Notes under the pieces: model-generated
Seen by the model: the letters and a program-made list of their open reading frames with translations, nothing else
Told to the model about the DNA's origin: nothing
The model's database searches: none
In this document: one piece after another, positions 42,074 to 50,414 of the stretch
Numbering within the stretch: the stretch's first letter is position 1
Layout of the letters: every line of letters starts with the position of its first letter
Assembly (NCBI GenBank): GCA_016792805.1
Contig: JAEUHX010000034.1
Coordinates: 124,001-188,000 of the forward strand
DNA length: 64,000 nt
DNA from: Planctomycetota bacterium
GTDB lineage: Bacteria > Planctomycetota > UBA1135 > JACQFD01
Direction: 5' to 3'
Made by a program: the position numbers and the translations under genes

Positions 42074-44341
42074 TCAACGATGCGACGGAGAGGCCGGAGA
42101 GGTGCTCGCCGGAGCGAGGTCGGCGCCGCGAAGAAGGAACATGGAAAGCTCGTTCTTCTCCAAGGGAAGCCGGCTCTTCGAGATCTTCATGGGTGTTCCT
42201 TCGACGACGAGCGGCGGATGTGAACGGTTGCCCGCATCCCTGGGAATCTGTGGGAGGAGTGCCGCGAGGCGCAGCCGTCTCCTCGGATCAGCACGGAGGG
42301 CGGCCACCAAAGTAGCTGCGGGTGTTGCGACGCGGATGCGTCGAGGCGCGTTGCTCGACTCCTGGGGGCTGAGGTTCGCAGCAGGGACCTTTAAGTACTC
42401 GCAAACCGTCGTGCCGTTCGACTCCACCACATGCAACAAGAGAACAGGAGTCCATCGGCCGCGGAATCGGCCTCTCAGATCGATCATGAGAGTCTCCCCA
42501 AAGCTCCCGCTGCCGAACGCAAACTTCTCAATGACCGCAAAGAGCTCACGATCCGGAGGCGCTCCAGGCACGAGGAGGGTTGCGCAGTCTTCGCTGCCTT
42601 CGGCTTCCGCCGAAAGCTCCTCGATCTGAGGACAAAAACGCAACAGCTCAACTCGGCCGCCATCGTCGAGCGGGATCGGGGGCGCGGCTTCAACAAAAAT
42701 GGGGAACCGCGCACCGTCCGACTCCTCGAGAAGCACCCTTGTTCCGCTCTCGTACGGATCGGCTTTTTGGTTCGGGCTAGGCCGCACGGCCAGGATCAGG
42801 TCAAAGCGACAGATCCGGCTTCGAAGCAGCGTTTGATTCGCTTGGATGCTCGCGAGCGGCTGGAGTGGAATTGTTTCAATGTACAGGCCCATCCCGCGGC
42901 GACCGCACTCCGCTCGGATATTATAAGGATGGAGCACGGGATGGTTCGCAAGCAGCATGATCCCGGACGAAGCCGGCAGGTGGAGACTGTTGATCGCTCT
43001 CAGGATCAGTGGAAGCTTGAAGTCGTTACGAATGTCGAACCCCGTGCCGCGGAGCGAATCCGAGTAGGCCGTGGAATGGATCCAGAGCGGAAGTGTGGTT
43101 CGAAAGGGCCCGATGTCCGGAGGGTCCTTGGGATTCGGAGAAACGAGGAATGTAAGCGCAATGATGGGGTGAAGCACTGCGACAGCGAGCGCGACGGAAG
43201 CAATGCGTTTCACGGCAATCGCGCCGATCGAGGCGATGCCGCGAACAATTGCGAACGCCACGAACCCCATGAGAGGAATATGAAGCGTCGCCTGGCATCG
43301 CTGCGAGACGAATAAGAGCAGGAAGCAGCCCAGCAGGTAGGCCATGAGTGCGCCCGCCACCGGCCAGGACCAGAGAGATCGGAGCTGTGATCGACGCTCA
43401 AAGACTTGAATGAGCAGTCCACAGAAGCCGAGCACCAGCATCGGGATTCCCGGTCCCGTGAGAGAGTTCCAGTAAAGTGCGTAGTGAACATTCTCCCAAG
43501 AAAGACCCGAGCCGGCTCCTGCGTACACGGACGCACGGCTCCCATAAGTTACACTTGACACATAGTCGAGCAGATCTCTGAGGTTTCGGGCGTACCAAGT
43601 TGCGGCGACTGCTCCCGCGATACAAGTTGCTGCGAGCATTCCGGCAAGTGCCCTCATCCTCGTCGGGCGGCGGAGCGCCGCCGCGGCGATCACCGCCGCC
43701 GGGCCCACGAGCAGAAGCGGTCCGCCGGCTCGCGTGACCGAGGCGAGTCCCGCCGCGGCTCCCGCCGCGAGCGTCGGAATCCACCGCGTGAATCCCTGGC
43801 TCGCGAGCATCGCCCATGTGGTGAGCGCCACTATGGCGGCCAGCGGGAACTCAAACATATAGAAACGTGAGTTCCCGAGGACTGCAGGAAACGACATCCA
43901 GGCCAAGGCCGTGGCATAGCCGGTCCAGCGCGCGCCCTTGGCTCGCGGATAGAGCCAGGCGATGGCGCGAGCCGTCGAGACCAATAATACGAAGGTGAAC
44001 GCGAGCAGCACGCTTTCCGCAACAATTCGGCGCTCGCCGAAGAGAAGCATCAGAATTGCAGAGGACGTCGGCACAAGCGGAGTATTTGTGCCCGAAGTCG
44101 ACGTCCACGCCTCGAGGAATCCCGCGAGCCCGCGAGCCTTCATGAGCTGCAGGCTGTGGTGAGCCTGCCAGTGATACGTTGCAGCGTCCCACACGGGGAA
44201 CTGCCGCGCTGAGCCGTCTCTCTCGGCTGCCCACCACCAAAGACCAGCGAATGCAGCGGTTGCCAGGAAAGCGAACAGCCACACCGCGTGGTCGCTGGGC
44301 GGAATCTCACTCCGATGTTTCAATTCGATCGGTTCAGGCAT
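42074..44341 (-). CDS. membrane protein, GT-C glycosyltransferase-like (ArnT/PMT type)
   Basis: A 755-residue membrane protein. ATG 44341 is chosen because the frame upstream overlaps a repeat. About ten to twelve helices occupy residues 20-400. The first long loop contains WDAATYHWQAHHSLQLMKARG and then TSSAILMLLFGER, the pattern of GT-C transferases (ArnT/PMT/GT39-like), where an early D-x-x-x-Y/H motif is catalytic. The last 330 residues form a soluble beta-rich domain (REL, DLRGRFRGRW and similar strands). Such enzymes transfer sugars from polyprenyl-phosphate donors to lipids or proteins outside the membrane. The operon context with the GT2 enzyme and a methyltransferase supports glycan assembly. 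Confidence 0.7.
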   Translation of the reverse strand: MPEPIELKHRSEIPPSDHAVWLFAFLATAAFAGLWWWAAERDGSARQFPVWDAATYHWQAHHSLQLMKARGLAGFLEAWTSTSGTNTPLVPTSSAILMLLFGERRIVAESVLLAFTFVLLVSTARAIAWLYPRAKGARWTGYATALAWMSFPAVLGNSRFYMFEFPLAAIVALTTWAMLASQGFTRWIPTLAAGAAAGLASVTRAGGPLLLVGPAAVIAAAALRRPTRMRALAGMLAATCIAGAVAATWYARNLRDLLDYVSSVTYGSRASVYAGAGSGLSWENVHYALYWNSLTGPGIPMLVLGFCGLLIQVFERRSQLRSLWSWPVAGALMAYLLGCFLLLFVSQRCQATLHIPLMGFVAFAIVRGIASIGAIAVKRIASVALAVAVLHPIIALTFLVSPNPKDPPDIGPFRTTLPLWIHSTAYSDSLRGTGFDIRNDFKLPLILRAINSLHLPASSGIMLLANHPVLHPYNIRAECGRRGMGLYIETIPLQPLASIQANQTLLRSRICRFDLILAVRPSPNQKADPYESGTRVLLEESDGARFPIFVEAAPPIPLDDGGRVELLRFCPQIEELSAEAEGSEDCATLLVPGAPPDRELFAVIEKFAFGSGSFGETLMIDLRGRFRGRWTPVLLLHVVESNGTTVCEYLKVPAANLSPQESSNAPRRIRVATPAATLVAALRADPRRRLRLAALLPQIPRDAGNRSHPPLVVEGTPMKISKSRLPLEKNELSMFLLRGADLAPASTSPASPSHR

Positions 44342-44460
44342 GGAGAGACCACGGGAACCAACTTTCTCGACGTGCTCACCCGGAGACTGTAGCAGCAGGT
44401 CCATCGGCGCGCAGCTCGGAGTTCCAGCACTGCGATCCGACGTTCGGCAAGGTTCAGGCG

Positions 44461-44610
44461 GTGGCAAAAGTGCTCCGCAAAGCGAGCACGAGGATTCTTG
44501 GCGAGTTCAACGAGGACCGCCGCAGGCGTAGCCAAGGAGTTTCGTTGAGGCGGTACGACGAGATCGCCCAAAAGCCCGCGGGCGCAGCTCGGATGACTTA
44601 TGCCAGGGGC
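44461..44610 (+). repeat. dispersed repeat family 1, full-length copy (copy D)
   Basis: A 150-bp element with imperfect ends: GTGGCAAAAGTGCTCCGC on the left against CGGATGACTTATGCCAGG on the right. The interior has CGAGCACGAGGATTC, ACCGCCGCAGGCGTAGCC, AAGGAGTTTCG and ACGACGAGATCGCCCAAAAG. Its outer bases differ from copies A and B (TGGCA instead of GTTTC) while the AAAAGT core is kept. The right end contains the stop codon of the methyltransferase gene. Confidence 0.78.
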
Positions 44611-45353
44611 TGTTGGCCGGGCTTCCGCCCGATTGCTGCCACGGTGGTGCCCCAAGGAAGCCGCACGAACGAGAGGATCCAGGCCTCAATCCTGTAAAGA
44701 ACTCCCAGGAGTGCATTCGCGAGCGCCGACGGCTCGCTCACATCCGATCGTCCCACCGGGTGGCCGCCGAAGGATCTCTGCAACACGCGCCAAGCCGCCG
44801 CGATCGGGAAAAGAAAGAAATTTAGATAGGTGGTTCGTTCGACGGAGAGTCCTGCGCCCTGCAGTAGCCGCCGCAGATCCTGCGCGGAGTATCTCCGAGC
44901 TCCGTGCATTGCAACATCGTGTGGCCCGGAGAGCCACCTCAGCGCTGAATCGGTGATGACAACGAGGCCGCCTGGCTTGAGCACTCTGGCTGCCTCTCGG
45001 ATCGCCGTCGCATCGTCTCCCACATTTCGATGGTAGAGCACGTCGAACAGCGTGATCACGTCGAAGGAACTGTCCGCGAAAGGAAGGTCTGGAAGGGCCG
45101 CGCGCCGGAGCTCCGCGAGGCTGCGCCGCCGAGCGAACCCAAGCGCAACTTCGCTGGCATCCACTCCTGTTACTTTCCCGAACTTTGAGAGCACCAAATG
45201 CATGCCGCCGGTTCCGCATCCAACATCGAGGATCTGCGGATCCTTCGGGAGAACTGATCTTCCAAGCAGCACCTTGACGAACCGGCGCTTGCCCACGAAC
45301 CACCAATGGTGGTCCTCGACTCCGAACATTTTTTCGTATTCTTCAATATTCAC
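44598..45353 (-). CDS. class I SAM-dependent methyltransferase
   Basis: A 251-residue methyltransferase. Motif I is ILDVGCGTGGMHLVL, motif II is VTGVDASEVAL, and VITLFDVLYHRNVGDD and VLKPGGLVVITDSALRWL are the post-I and motif IV regions of the UbiE/COQ5-like group. The GTG start overlaps the dapA stop by GTGA, so translation is coupled. Proteins like this occur in glycan loci, where they may modify lipid-linked sugars, but the substrate cannot be told. The C-terminal 30 residues are hydrophobic (ALLGVLYRIEAWILSFVRLP) and may attach it to the membrane. Its stop codon lies in the end of a family-1 repeat. Confidence 0.87.
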   Translation of the reverse strand: MNIEEYEKMFGVEDHHWWFVGKRRFVKVLLGRSVLPKDPQILDVGCGTGGMHLVLSKFGKVTGVDASEVALGFARRRSLAELRRAALPDLPFADSSFDVITLFDVLYHRNVGDDATAIREAARVLKPGGLVVITDSALRWLSGPHDVAMHGARRYSAQDLRRLLQGAGLSVERTTYLNFFLFPIAAAWRVLQRSFGGHPVGRSDVSEPSALANALLGVLYRIEAWILSFVRLPWGTTVAAIGRKPGQQPLA

Positions 45354-46240
45354 TGCGCCCCTCGAAGCTGGAAGCCGAGCTTCATCATCGCGGCGTCCAT
45401 CTCCTTGCGCGTCTTCTCGCCAACCGTGACGAGCGGAAGACGCACTTCGTCCGACGCAAAAATTCCGGCTCGGTGAAGTGCATATTTCACCGGTGCCGGG
45501 TTCGTCTCGAGGAAGAGCGCGCGGAAGAAGTCGTCAAGACGATCGTTCATGCGGAGCGCCTCCTGCGCTTCACCCTCCGCCACGGCCGCCACGAGTGCGC
45601 ACACATCGGCGGGGACGAGATTGGACGCCACCGACACGACGCCCGTGCCGCCGAGCGCCATGATCGGCAGCGTCGACGCGTCGTCGCCCGAAAGTACCGC
45701 CAAATCGGTGAGCTGGCGCAGCTTCGTCACGCGCTCGAGCTTCCCGGAGGCCTCCTTGACGGCGACGATATTGTTGTAGACGCAAAGGCGCGCGCACGTC
45801 TCGACATCGATCGAGACGGCGGTTCTTCCCGGGATCTCATACAGAATGATCGGGAATCCGGGCACCGCCTTGGCGATCGCCTCGAAATGTCGGAACAGCC
45901 CTTCCTGCGTCGGCTTGTTATAGTAAGGAGTAACCACCAGCGCGCCCGTCGCTCCCGCTTCGCGCGCGTGGCGCGTCTTCTCGACGGCCACCGCGGTGGA
46001 GTTCGAGCCCGTGCCCGGGAATACGGGCACGCGCCCCGCTGCAACCTCGACCACGCGCTTCACGACGTCGTCGTATTCCTTCGAGGTCAGTGTCGAGGCT
46101 TCGCCGGTCGTTCCGCACGGCACAATTCCCGCCACGCCGCCTTCAATCTGATGCTCCACGATTTTCGCCAGCGATTCGAAATCAACATTTCCATTGCGGA
46201 ACGGCGTCGCGATGGCGGTGAAGCAGCCGGCAAGTCTCAC
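45350..46240 (-). CDS. dapA: 4-hydroxy-tetrahydrodipicolinate synthase
   Basis: A 296-residue class I aldolase. The key residues are present: the pyruvate-binding GTTGE block, Tyr in VVTPYYNKPTQEG and the Schiff-base Lys in IVAVKEASG. It condenses pyruvate with aspartate semialdehyde in lysine and diaminopimelate synthesis. GTG 46240, preceded by TTGAGGATT at proper spacing, gives the usual 290-residue length; the frame continues upstream to 46324 but extra residues would be unusual. It lies 64 bp after pdxJ and overlaps the methyltransferase start. Close paralogues (N-acetylneuraminate lyase) share these residues, so dapA is the best but not the only reading. Confidence 0.9.
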   Translation of the reverse strand: MRLAGCFTAIATPFRNGNVDFESLAKIVEHQIEGGVAGIVPCGTTGEASTLTSKEYDDVVKRVVEVAAGRVPVFPGTGSNSTAVAVEKTRHAREAGATGALVVTPYYNKPTQEGLFRHFEAIAKAVPGFPIILYEIPGRTAVSIDVETCARLCVYNNIVAVKEASGKLERVTKLRQLTDLAVLSGDDASTLPIMALGGTGVVSVASNLVPADVCALVAAVAEGEAQEALRMNDRLDDFFRALFLETNPAPVKYALHRAGIFASDEVRLPLVTVGEKTRKEMDAAMMKLGFQLRGAQ

Positions 46241-46304
46241 GGGAGAATCCTCAATTCTTAGAACGGTGAAATAAGTGACAGAAAGCGAGTTCAGGTGAAC
46301 CGGG

Positions 46305-47030
46305 CTATCGGGCCGGAGCGGCACCGATGGCCGCGCGCATCTCGCGCACTGCGGTGTCGAGTCCTACGAGCACCGCCCGCGCGACGATGGCGAATCCAAT
46401 ATTGAGCTCTTCGACGCCCTCGATGGACGCTACGGCCCCGACGTTTTTGTAATCGAGGCCGTGTCCGGCGTTCACGCGGAGGCCCCGGCGTCGCGCGAAG
46501 GCCGCCGCCTTTGCAAGCCGCGCGAGCTCGCGCGCGCGCGCGGCTCCCTTGGCGCGGGCATAGCCGCCGGTGTGGAGTTCCACAAAATCGGCCCCCGCGT
46601 CGGCGCTGGCTCGGATCGCGTCGGCGTCGGGATCGACGAACACCGACACCTCGATCCCGCCCTTTCGAAGCTGCGCAACGGCACGGCCGAGCTCCTTGCG
46701 CTTGCCGACCGCGTCGAAGCCGCCCTCGGTGGTGACCTCGAGCCGGTTTTCGGGCACCAGGCAGACCTGGTCGGGACGAATCTCGCACGCAAAGTCGAGG
46801 ATCGCCGGGGCGACCGCCGCCTCGAGGTTCAGCAGCGTCTTCACCGTGCTGCGGAGCAATCGAACGTCGCGCTCCTGGATGTGCCGGCGGTCTTCCCGCA
46901 GATGTACGGTGATCCCATCGGCGCCGGCCAGCTCGCAGAGCGCCGCCGCCATCACCGGATCGGGCTCAGCGGCGCGGCGCGCCTGACGGACGGTGGCGAC
47001 GTGATCGACGTTGACGTGGAGGCGAGGCAT
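46305..47030 (-). CDS. pdxJ: pyridoxine 5'-phosphate synthase
   Basis: A 241-residue TIM-barrel enzyme matching PdxJ along its full length. Characteristic blocks are [56 protein letters not shown] and [13 protein letters not shown]; the catalytic His/Glu residues sit in these. PdxJ makes pyridoxine phosphate from aminoacetone phosphate and deoxyxylulose phosphate. ATG 47030 starts [10 protein letters not shown] as in other PdxJ. It diverges from rsmD with 51 bp between the starts, an interval that holds one arm of a family-2 repeat. Confidence 0.95.
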   Translation of the reverse strand: MPRLHVNVDHVATVRQARRAAEPDPVMAAALCELAGADGITVHLREDRRHIQERDVRLLRSTVKTLLNLEAAVAPAILDFACEIRPDQVCLVPENRLEVTTEGGFDAVGKRKELGRAVAQLRKGGIEVSVFVDPDADAIRASADAGADFVELHTGGYARAKGAARARELARLAKAAAFARRRGLRVNAGHGLDYKNVGAVASIEGVEELNIGFAIVARAVLVGLDTAVREMRAAIGAAPAR

Positions 47031-47034
47031 GGGA

Positions 47035-47049
47035 TGGGGTCGGCGCGTG
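47035..47049 (+). repeat. single end unit of repeat family 2
   Basis: TGGGGTCGGCGCGTG, identical to the start of the units at 18081 and 18151, sits in the short pdxJ-rsmD interval. It is only 15 bp, so it may be a remnant. Confidence 0.45.
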
Positions 47050-47081
47050 GCGAAGCCGCCGATTGTAGTAGCTTGGCTCCC

Positions 47082-47651
47082 ATGCGGATCATCTCGGGCA
47101 CATTGCGTGGCCGGCCTCTCCTCGCCCCGCGCGACGACCGGACTCGCCCGATGCTTGAGAAGACCCGCGGCGCGATTTTTAGCATTTTGGGGGAGGCGGT
47201 CCACGGCGCTCGGGTCCTCGACCTCTACTCGGGTACGGGCTCACTCGGCTTGGAGGCGCTTTCGCGGGGTGCGGCGTCGGCCACCTTCGTGGAGCGCGAT
47301 CGAACGGCGTTCGGGTTCCTCGAGCGCAACCTCCAGCAGATGGCGGTGGCCGATCGAGCGAAGGCGCTCCGAGCGCCCGTTGAAGCGGCGGCGCGCTCCC
47401 AAGCGGCGGCCAGCGCCGATCTGATCTTCCTCGACCCGCCCTATGTCGAGTGCGAGGTCCGGACGCGGCGCCCGGCCTTGGTGGCGTTGCTGACCGACCT
47501 GTTCGAGCGCGTTCTCGCGCCCGGCGGCTCTCTGGTGCTTCACTTCCCGGTGGGAGAGTTCGAGCCGAAGGCGCTGGCGCTCCTGGAGGGGGCCGACGTG
47601 CGCGAGTACGGTCGTAACGGCGTGGCCCTGCTCTCCAAGGCGTCGTCATGA
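47082..47651 (+). CDS. rsmD: 16S rRNA (guanine(966)-N(2))-methyltransferase
   Basis: A 189-residue RsmD-family enzyme. It starts [13 protein letters not shown] as RsmD does, with [16 protein letters not shown], the SAM motif [20 protein letters not shown] and the catalytic DPPY in [11 protein letters not shown]. It methylates G966 of 16S rRNA during 30S assembly. ATG 47082 lies just outside pdxJ; open sequence upstream is antisense to pdxJ. Its last codon overlaps the nagA start (ATGA). Confidence 0.92.
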   Translation: MRIISGTLRGRPLLAPRDDRTRPMLEKTRGAIFSILGEAVHGARVLDLYSGTGSLGLEALSRGAASATFVERDRTAFGFLERNLQQMAVADRAKALRAPVEAAARSQAAASADLIFLDPPYVECEVRTRRPALVALLTDLFERVLAPGGSLVLHFPVGEFEPKALALLEGADVREYGRNGVALLSKASS

Positions 47652-48751
47652 ACGCCCCGCCCTTCGATCTCGTGGTGGCGAGCCGGCGCACGCTGGTGCA
47701 CGGGCGGCTGCGCCCCGGATGGCTCGCGCTGCGCGATGGGCACGTGGTGCGCTGTGGCGTGGGACCGGCGCCGCGGGCGGCGGCGCGCCACGACGCAGGC
47801 GACGCACCGATTGGCCCCGCGCTGGTCGACACGCACGTCCACGGCTTCGGCGGCCACGACGCGAGCTCGCCGGGGGTCGACGGGCTGCGGGCCATGGCGC
47901 GGGCGCTGATGGACGCCGGCACGGGAGCGTTCTGTCCGACGCTCTACCCGCTCTCGCCGGAGGCGACGCTGGAGCGGCTCGCGGCGATGGGTGAAGTTCA
48001 AAAATCACCTCAACCGGGAGAGGCGGCGATTATCGGCGCCCACCTCGAAGGGCCATTTGTGAGCCCCGATCGTCCGGGCGCGCTTGAGGCCGCGGCGTTG
48101 CGGCGGCCCGATGTGAAGCTGCTGGAGCGGTACCTCGACACGGGAATGGTGCGCGTCGTGACGCTCGCGCCCGAGTTGTCGGGCGCCGATCGGCTGATTC
48201 GGGCCTGTGTGCGAGCCGGGGTGGTGGTGTCGATGGGACACTCGCTCGCAAGCCTCGAACAATGCCGGCGCGCGGCGAAGCTCGGCGCCAGTTCGGTGAC
48301 CCATGTGTTCAACGCGATGGGGGCGATTCACCACAGAAATGCCACGCTCGCGAATTTTGCACTCTTGGAGCCGGGATTCCCGACGGAGCTGATCGGCGAT
48401 CTCCAGCACGTCTCCGCGCCGGCAATCGATTTGTTGCTTCGTTCGCGCGGTGCGGAGGGTATTCGCCTCGTGTCCGACGCGCTGGCGGCAGCTGGAACGC
48501 ACCTGCGGCGCTTCCGCGCCGGCGGCGCCGAGCTGAAGATCCGGGACGGAATCGCTTACAAAAACGACGGGACCATCGCCGGCTCCGCGCGGTCGCTCGC
48601 GTCGAATGTGGCGGGGCTCTGGCGCAGCGGGCTCCTCTCGCTAGAGGAGGCCTGGGCGATGGCCTCCGAGGTGCCCGCCCGGTGCGTCGGCGCCGTCTTG
48701 GTTCGCGGCTACGCGAAGATCCCGGCGGACGCCGGAAGAGCAAACCTATGA
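47648..48751 (+). CDS. nagA: N-acetylglucosamine-6-phosphate deacetylase
   Basis: A 367-residue amidohydrolase. The metal and active-site motifs are [50 protein letters not shown] and [10 protein letters not shown], the set that defines NagA. The enzyme removes acetate from GlcNAc-6-phosphate in amino-sugar recycling, including peptidoglycan recovery. It overlaps rsmD (ATGA) and purE (ATGA), so three genes are translationally linked. The usual partner nagB is not nearby. Confidence 0.92.
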   Translation: MNAPPFDLVVASRRTLVHGRLRPGWLALRDGHVVRCGVGPAPRAAARHDAGDAPIGPALVDTHVHGFGGHDASSPGVDGLRAMARALMDAGTGAFCPTLYPLSPEATLERLAAMGEVQKSPQPGEAAIIGAHLEGPFVSPDRPGALEAAALRRPDVKLLERYLDTGMVRVVTLAPELSGADRLIRACVRAGVVVSMGHSLASLEQCRRAAKLGASSVTHVFNAMGAIHHRNATLANFALLEPGFPTELIGDLQHVSAPAIDLLLRSRGAEGIRLVSDALAAAGTHLRRFRAGGAELKIRDGIAYKNDGTIAGSARSLASNVAGLWRSGLLSLEEAWAMASEVPARCVGAVLVRGYAKIPADAGRANL

Positions 48752-49245
48752 ATGCACAAATTGGAATTGTGATGGGATCCCGCTCCGATTGGGAGACGAT
48801 GCGCGGCGCCGCCGAGACGCTCGAGGCGCTCGGCGTGCCCCATGAGGTGCGCGTCGTCTCGGCCCATCGGACGCCCGACATGCTCTTCGAGTACGCCTCG
48901 ACGGCGGAGGCGCGCGGGCTGCGCGTACTCATCGCGGGCGCGGGCGGCGCGGCCCATCTGCCCGGAATGTTGGCGTCGAAGACTGCGCTCCCCGTGCTCG
49001 GCGTTCCGGTGCAGTCGAAGGCCTTGAACGGGATGGATTCGCTGCTCTCTATCGTACAAATGCCGGCGGGAATCCCCGTGGGCACGCTGGCGATCGGCCC
49101 GGCGGGAGCGGTGAATGCGGCGCTCCTCGCGGCGAGCATTCTTGGGATCTCGAATCCACAGATCCTCGAAGCGGTCAAGCGGTGGCGCGCTGCGCGCACC
49201 GCGGAGGTGCTCGCCCACCCCGACCCGCGCAAGGAGCCGGCGTAG
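48748..49245 (+). CDS. purE: N5-carboxyaminoimidazole ribonucleotide mutase
   Basis: A 165-residue class I Pur[26 protein letters not shown] with the catalytic His, [35 protein letters not shown] and [12 protein letters not shown]. It rearranges N5-CAIR to CAIR in purine synthesis, using the product of the neighbouring PurK. Its ATG overlaps the nagA stop and it ends 3 bp before purK. Confidence 0.95.
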   Translation: MNAQIGIVMGSRSDWETMRGAAETLEALGVPHEVRVVSAHRTPDMLFEYASTAEARGLRVLIAGAGGAAHLPGMLASKTALPVLGVPVQSKALNGMDSLLSIVQMPAGIPVGTLAIGPAGAVNAALLAASILGISNPQILEAVKRWRAARTAEVLAHPDPRKEPA

Positions 49246-49248
49246 CCC

Positions 49249-50406
49249 GTGCGCGTCGGGGTTCTGGGAGGCGGCCAGCTCGGCAGGATGCTCGCCCTCG
49301 CGGGGCATCCGCTGGGCCACAGCTTCACATTTCTCGATCCGACGCCCGATCCGCCGATGGCGGCCGTGGCGCGCGGAATCCGGGCGTCGTTCGACGATCC
49401 GGCGGCGCGCGAGGAACTCGCGCGGGCGAGCGATGTGTTGACTTTCGAATTCGAGAACGTGTCGCTCGAGGCGGCCCGCTGGATCTCGCAGCGCGTGCCA
49501 CTCATGCCTTCGCTGCGGGCGCTGGAGGCAAAGCGGGACCGGCTCACGGAGAAGCAACTCTTCGCATCTTTGGGAATTCCGACGGCGCGCTACGCGACGG
49601 CTGGGACGGCCGATGAGTTTGAGCGGGCGGTGGAGGAACTCGGTTTCCCCGTCGTTGTGAAGACGCGCTCCCAGGGCTACGACGGCAAGGGGCAGGCGGT
49701 GCTCCGCGATCCGCGGCATCTCCAGCGCGTTTGGGAGGCGCTCCGCGGTGCGCCGCTGCTGCTCGAATCTTTTGTGCCTTTCGACCGCGAGCTTTCGATT
49801 CTTGCCGTTCGGGCGCTCGATGGATCAGTGCGATCGTATCCACTCGTGGAGAATCACCACGCGAGCGGAATTCTGCGGAATACGCTTGCTCCCGCCGAGG
49901 GCGTCGACGCCGGGCTCCAGGCGCAGGCAGAGCGTTTCGCGGGGGCGCTCCTGGAGCATCTGCGATATGTGGGCGTGCTGGCGCTCGAGCTGTTTCAGGT
50001 GGGTGACCGCCTGCTCGCCAACGAGTTCGCGCCGAGGGTGCATAATTCCGGGCACTGGACGATTGAGGGGGCCTGGACGAGCCAATTCTCGAACCACATA
50101 CGTGCGGTGACGGGGATGCCGCTCGGCGATACGCGCGTCCGGGGGCGATCCCTGATGGTCAATATTCTAGGCGAGCTGCCGGATCTCGTCCGAACGGCGG
50201 CGGTACCGCTCAGCTCGCTTCATCTGTACGGAAAGGCGCCGAAGCCGGGGCGCAAGCTCGGCCATGTGACGCTTTGCTGCGCGGGGGAGTCGCCGGCCGA
50301 TCTGGCGGCCTTCGACGCGTCGCGCCGCGAATTGTTGAGTCTCGTCGACTCCCACCTCGCGGCCCCGCCCCTCGCGCCGCCGCCGACCCTCCCGTTCCCA
50401 GTCTGA
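49249..50406 (+). CDS. purK: N5-carboxyaminoimidazole ribonucleotide synthase
   Basis: A 385-residue ATP-grasp enzyme. The N-terminus VGVLGGGQLGRMLALAG and TFEFENV are PurK hallmarks; VVVKTRSQGYDGKGQ is the ATP-binding loop, and NEFAPRVHNSGHWTIEGAWTSQFSNH holds the metal-binding residues. It carboxylates AIR with ATP and bicarbonate. The GTG start lies 3 bp after purE. The C-terminal 20 residues are proline-rich and not conserved. Confidence 0.94.
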   Translation: MRVGVLGGGQLGRMLALAGHPLGHSFTFLDPTPDPPMAAVARGIRASFDDPAAREELARASDVLTFEFENVSLEAARWISQRVPLMPSLRALEAKRDRLTEKQLFASLGIPTARYATAGTADEFERAVEELGFPVVVKTRSQGYDGKGQAVLRDPRHLQRVWEALRGAPLLLESFVPFDRELSILAVRALDGSVRSYPLVENHHASGILRNTLAPAEGVDAGLQAQAERFAGALLEHLRYVGVLALELFQVGDRLLANEFAPRVHNSGHWTIEGAWTSQFSNHIRAVTGMPLGDTRVRGRSLMVNILGELPDLVRTAAVPLSSLHLYGKAPKPGRKLGHVTLCCAGESPADLAAFDASRRELLSLVDSHLAAPPLAPPPTLPFPV

Positions 50407-50414
50407 GGTCGCGC

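Noticed and set aside
29979-44697. Family-1 repeat as a protein-coding domain (reading V-L-R-K-A-S-A-R-I-L-R-E-I-E-K-D)
   Set aside because: The peptide is readable in copies at 30.0, 41.7 and 44.5 kb but breaks down in copies at 12.4, 32.6 and 35.7 kb, while the stem structure persists, so selection on nucleic acid fits better.
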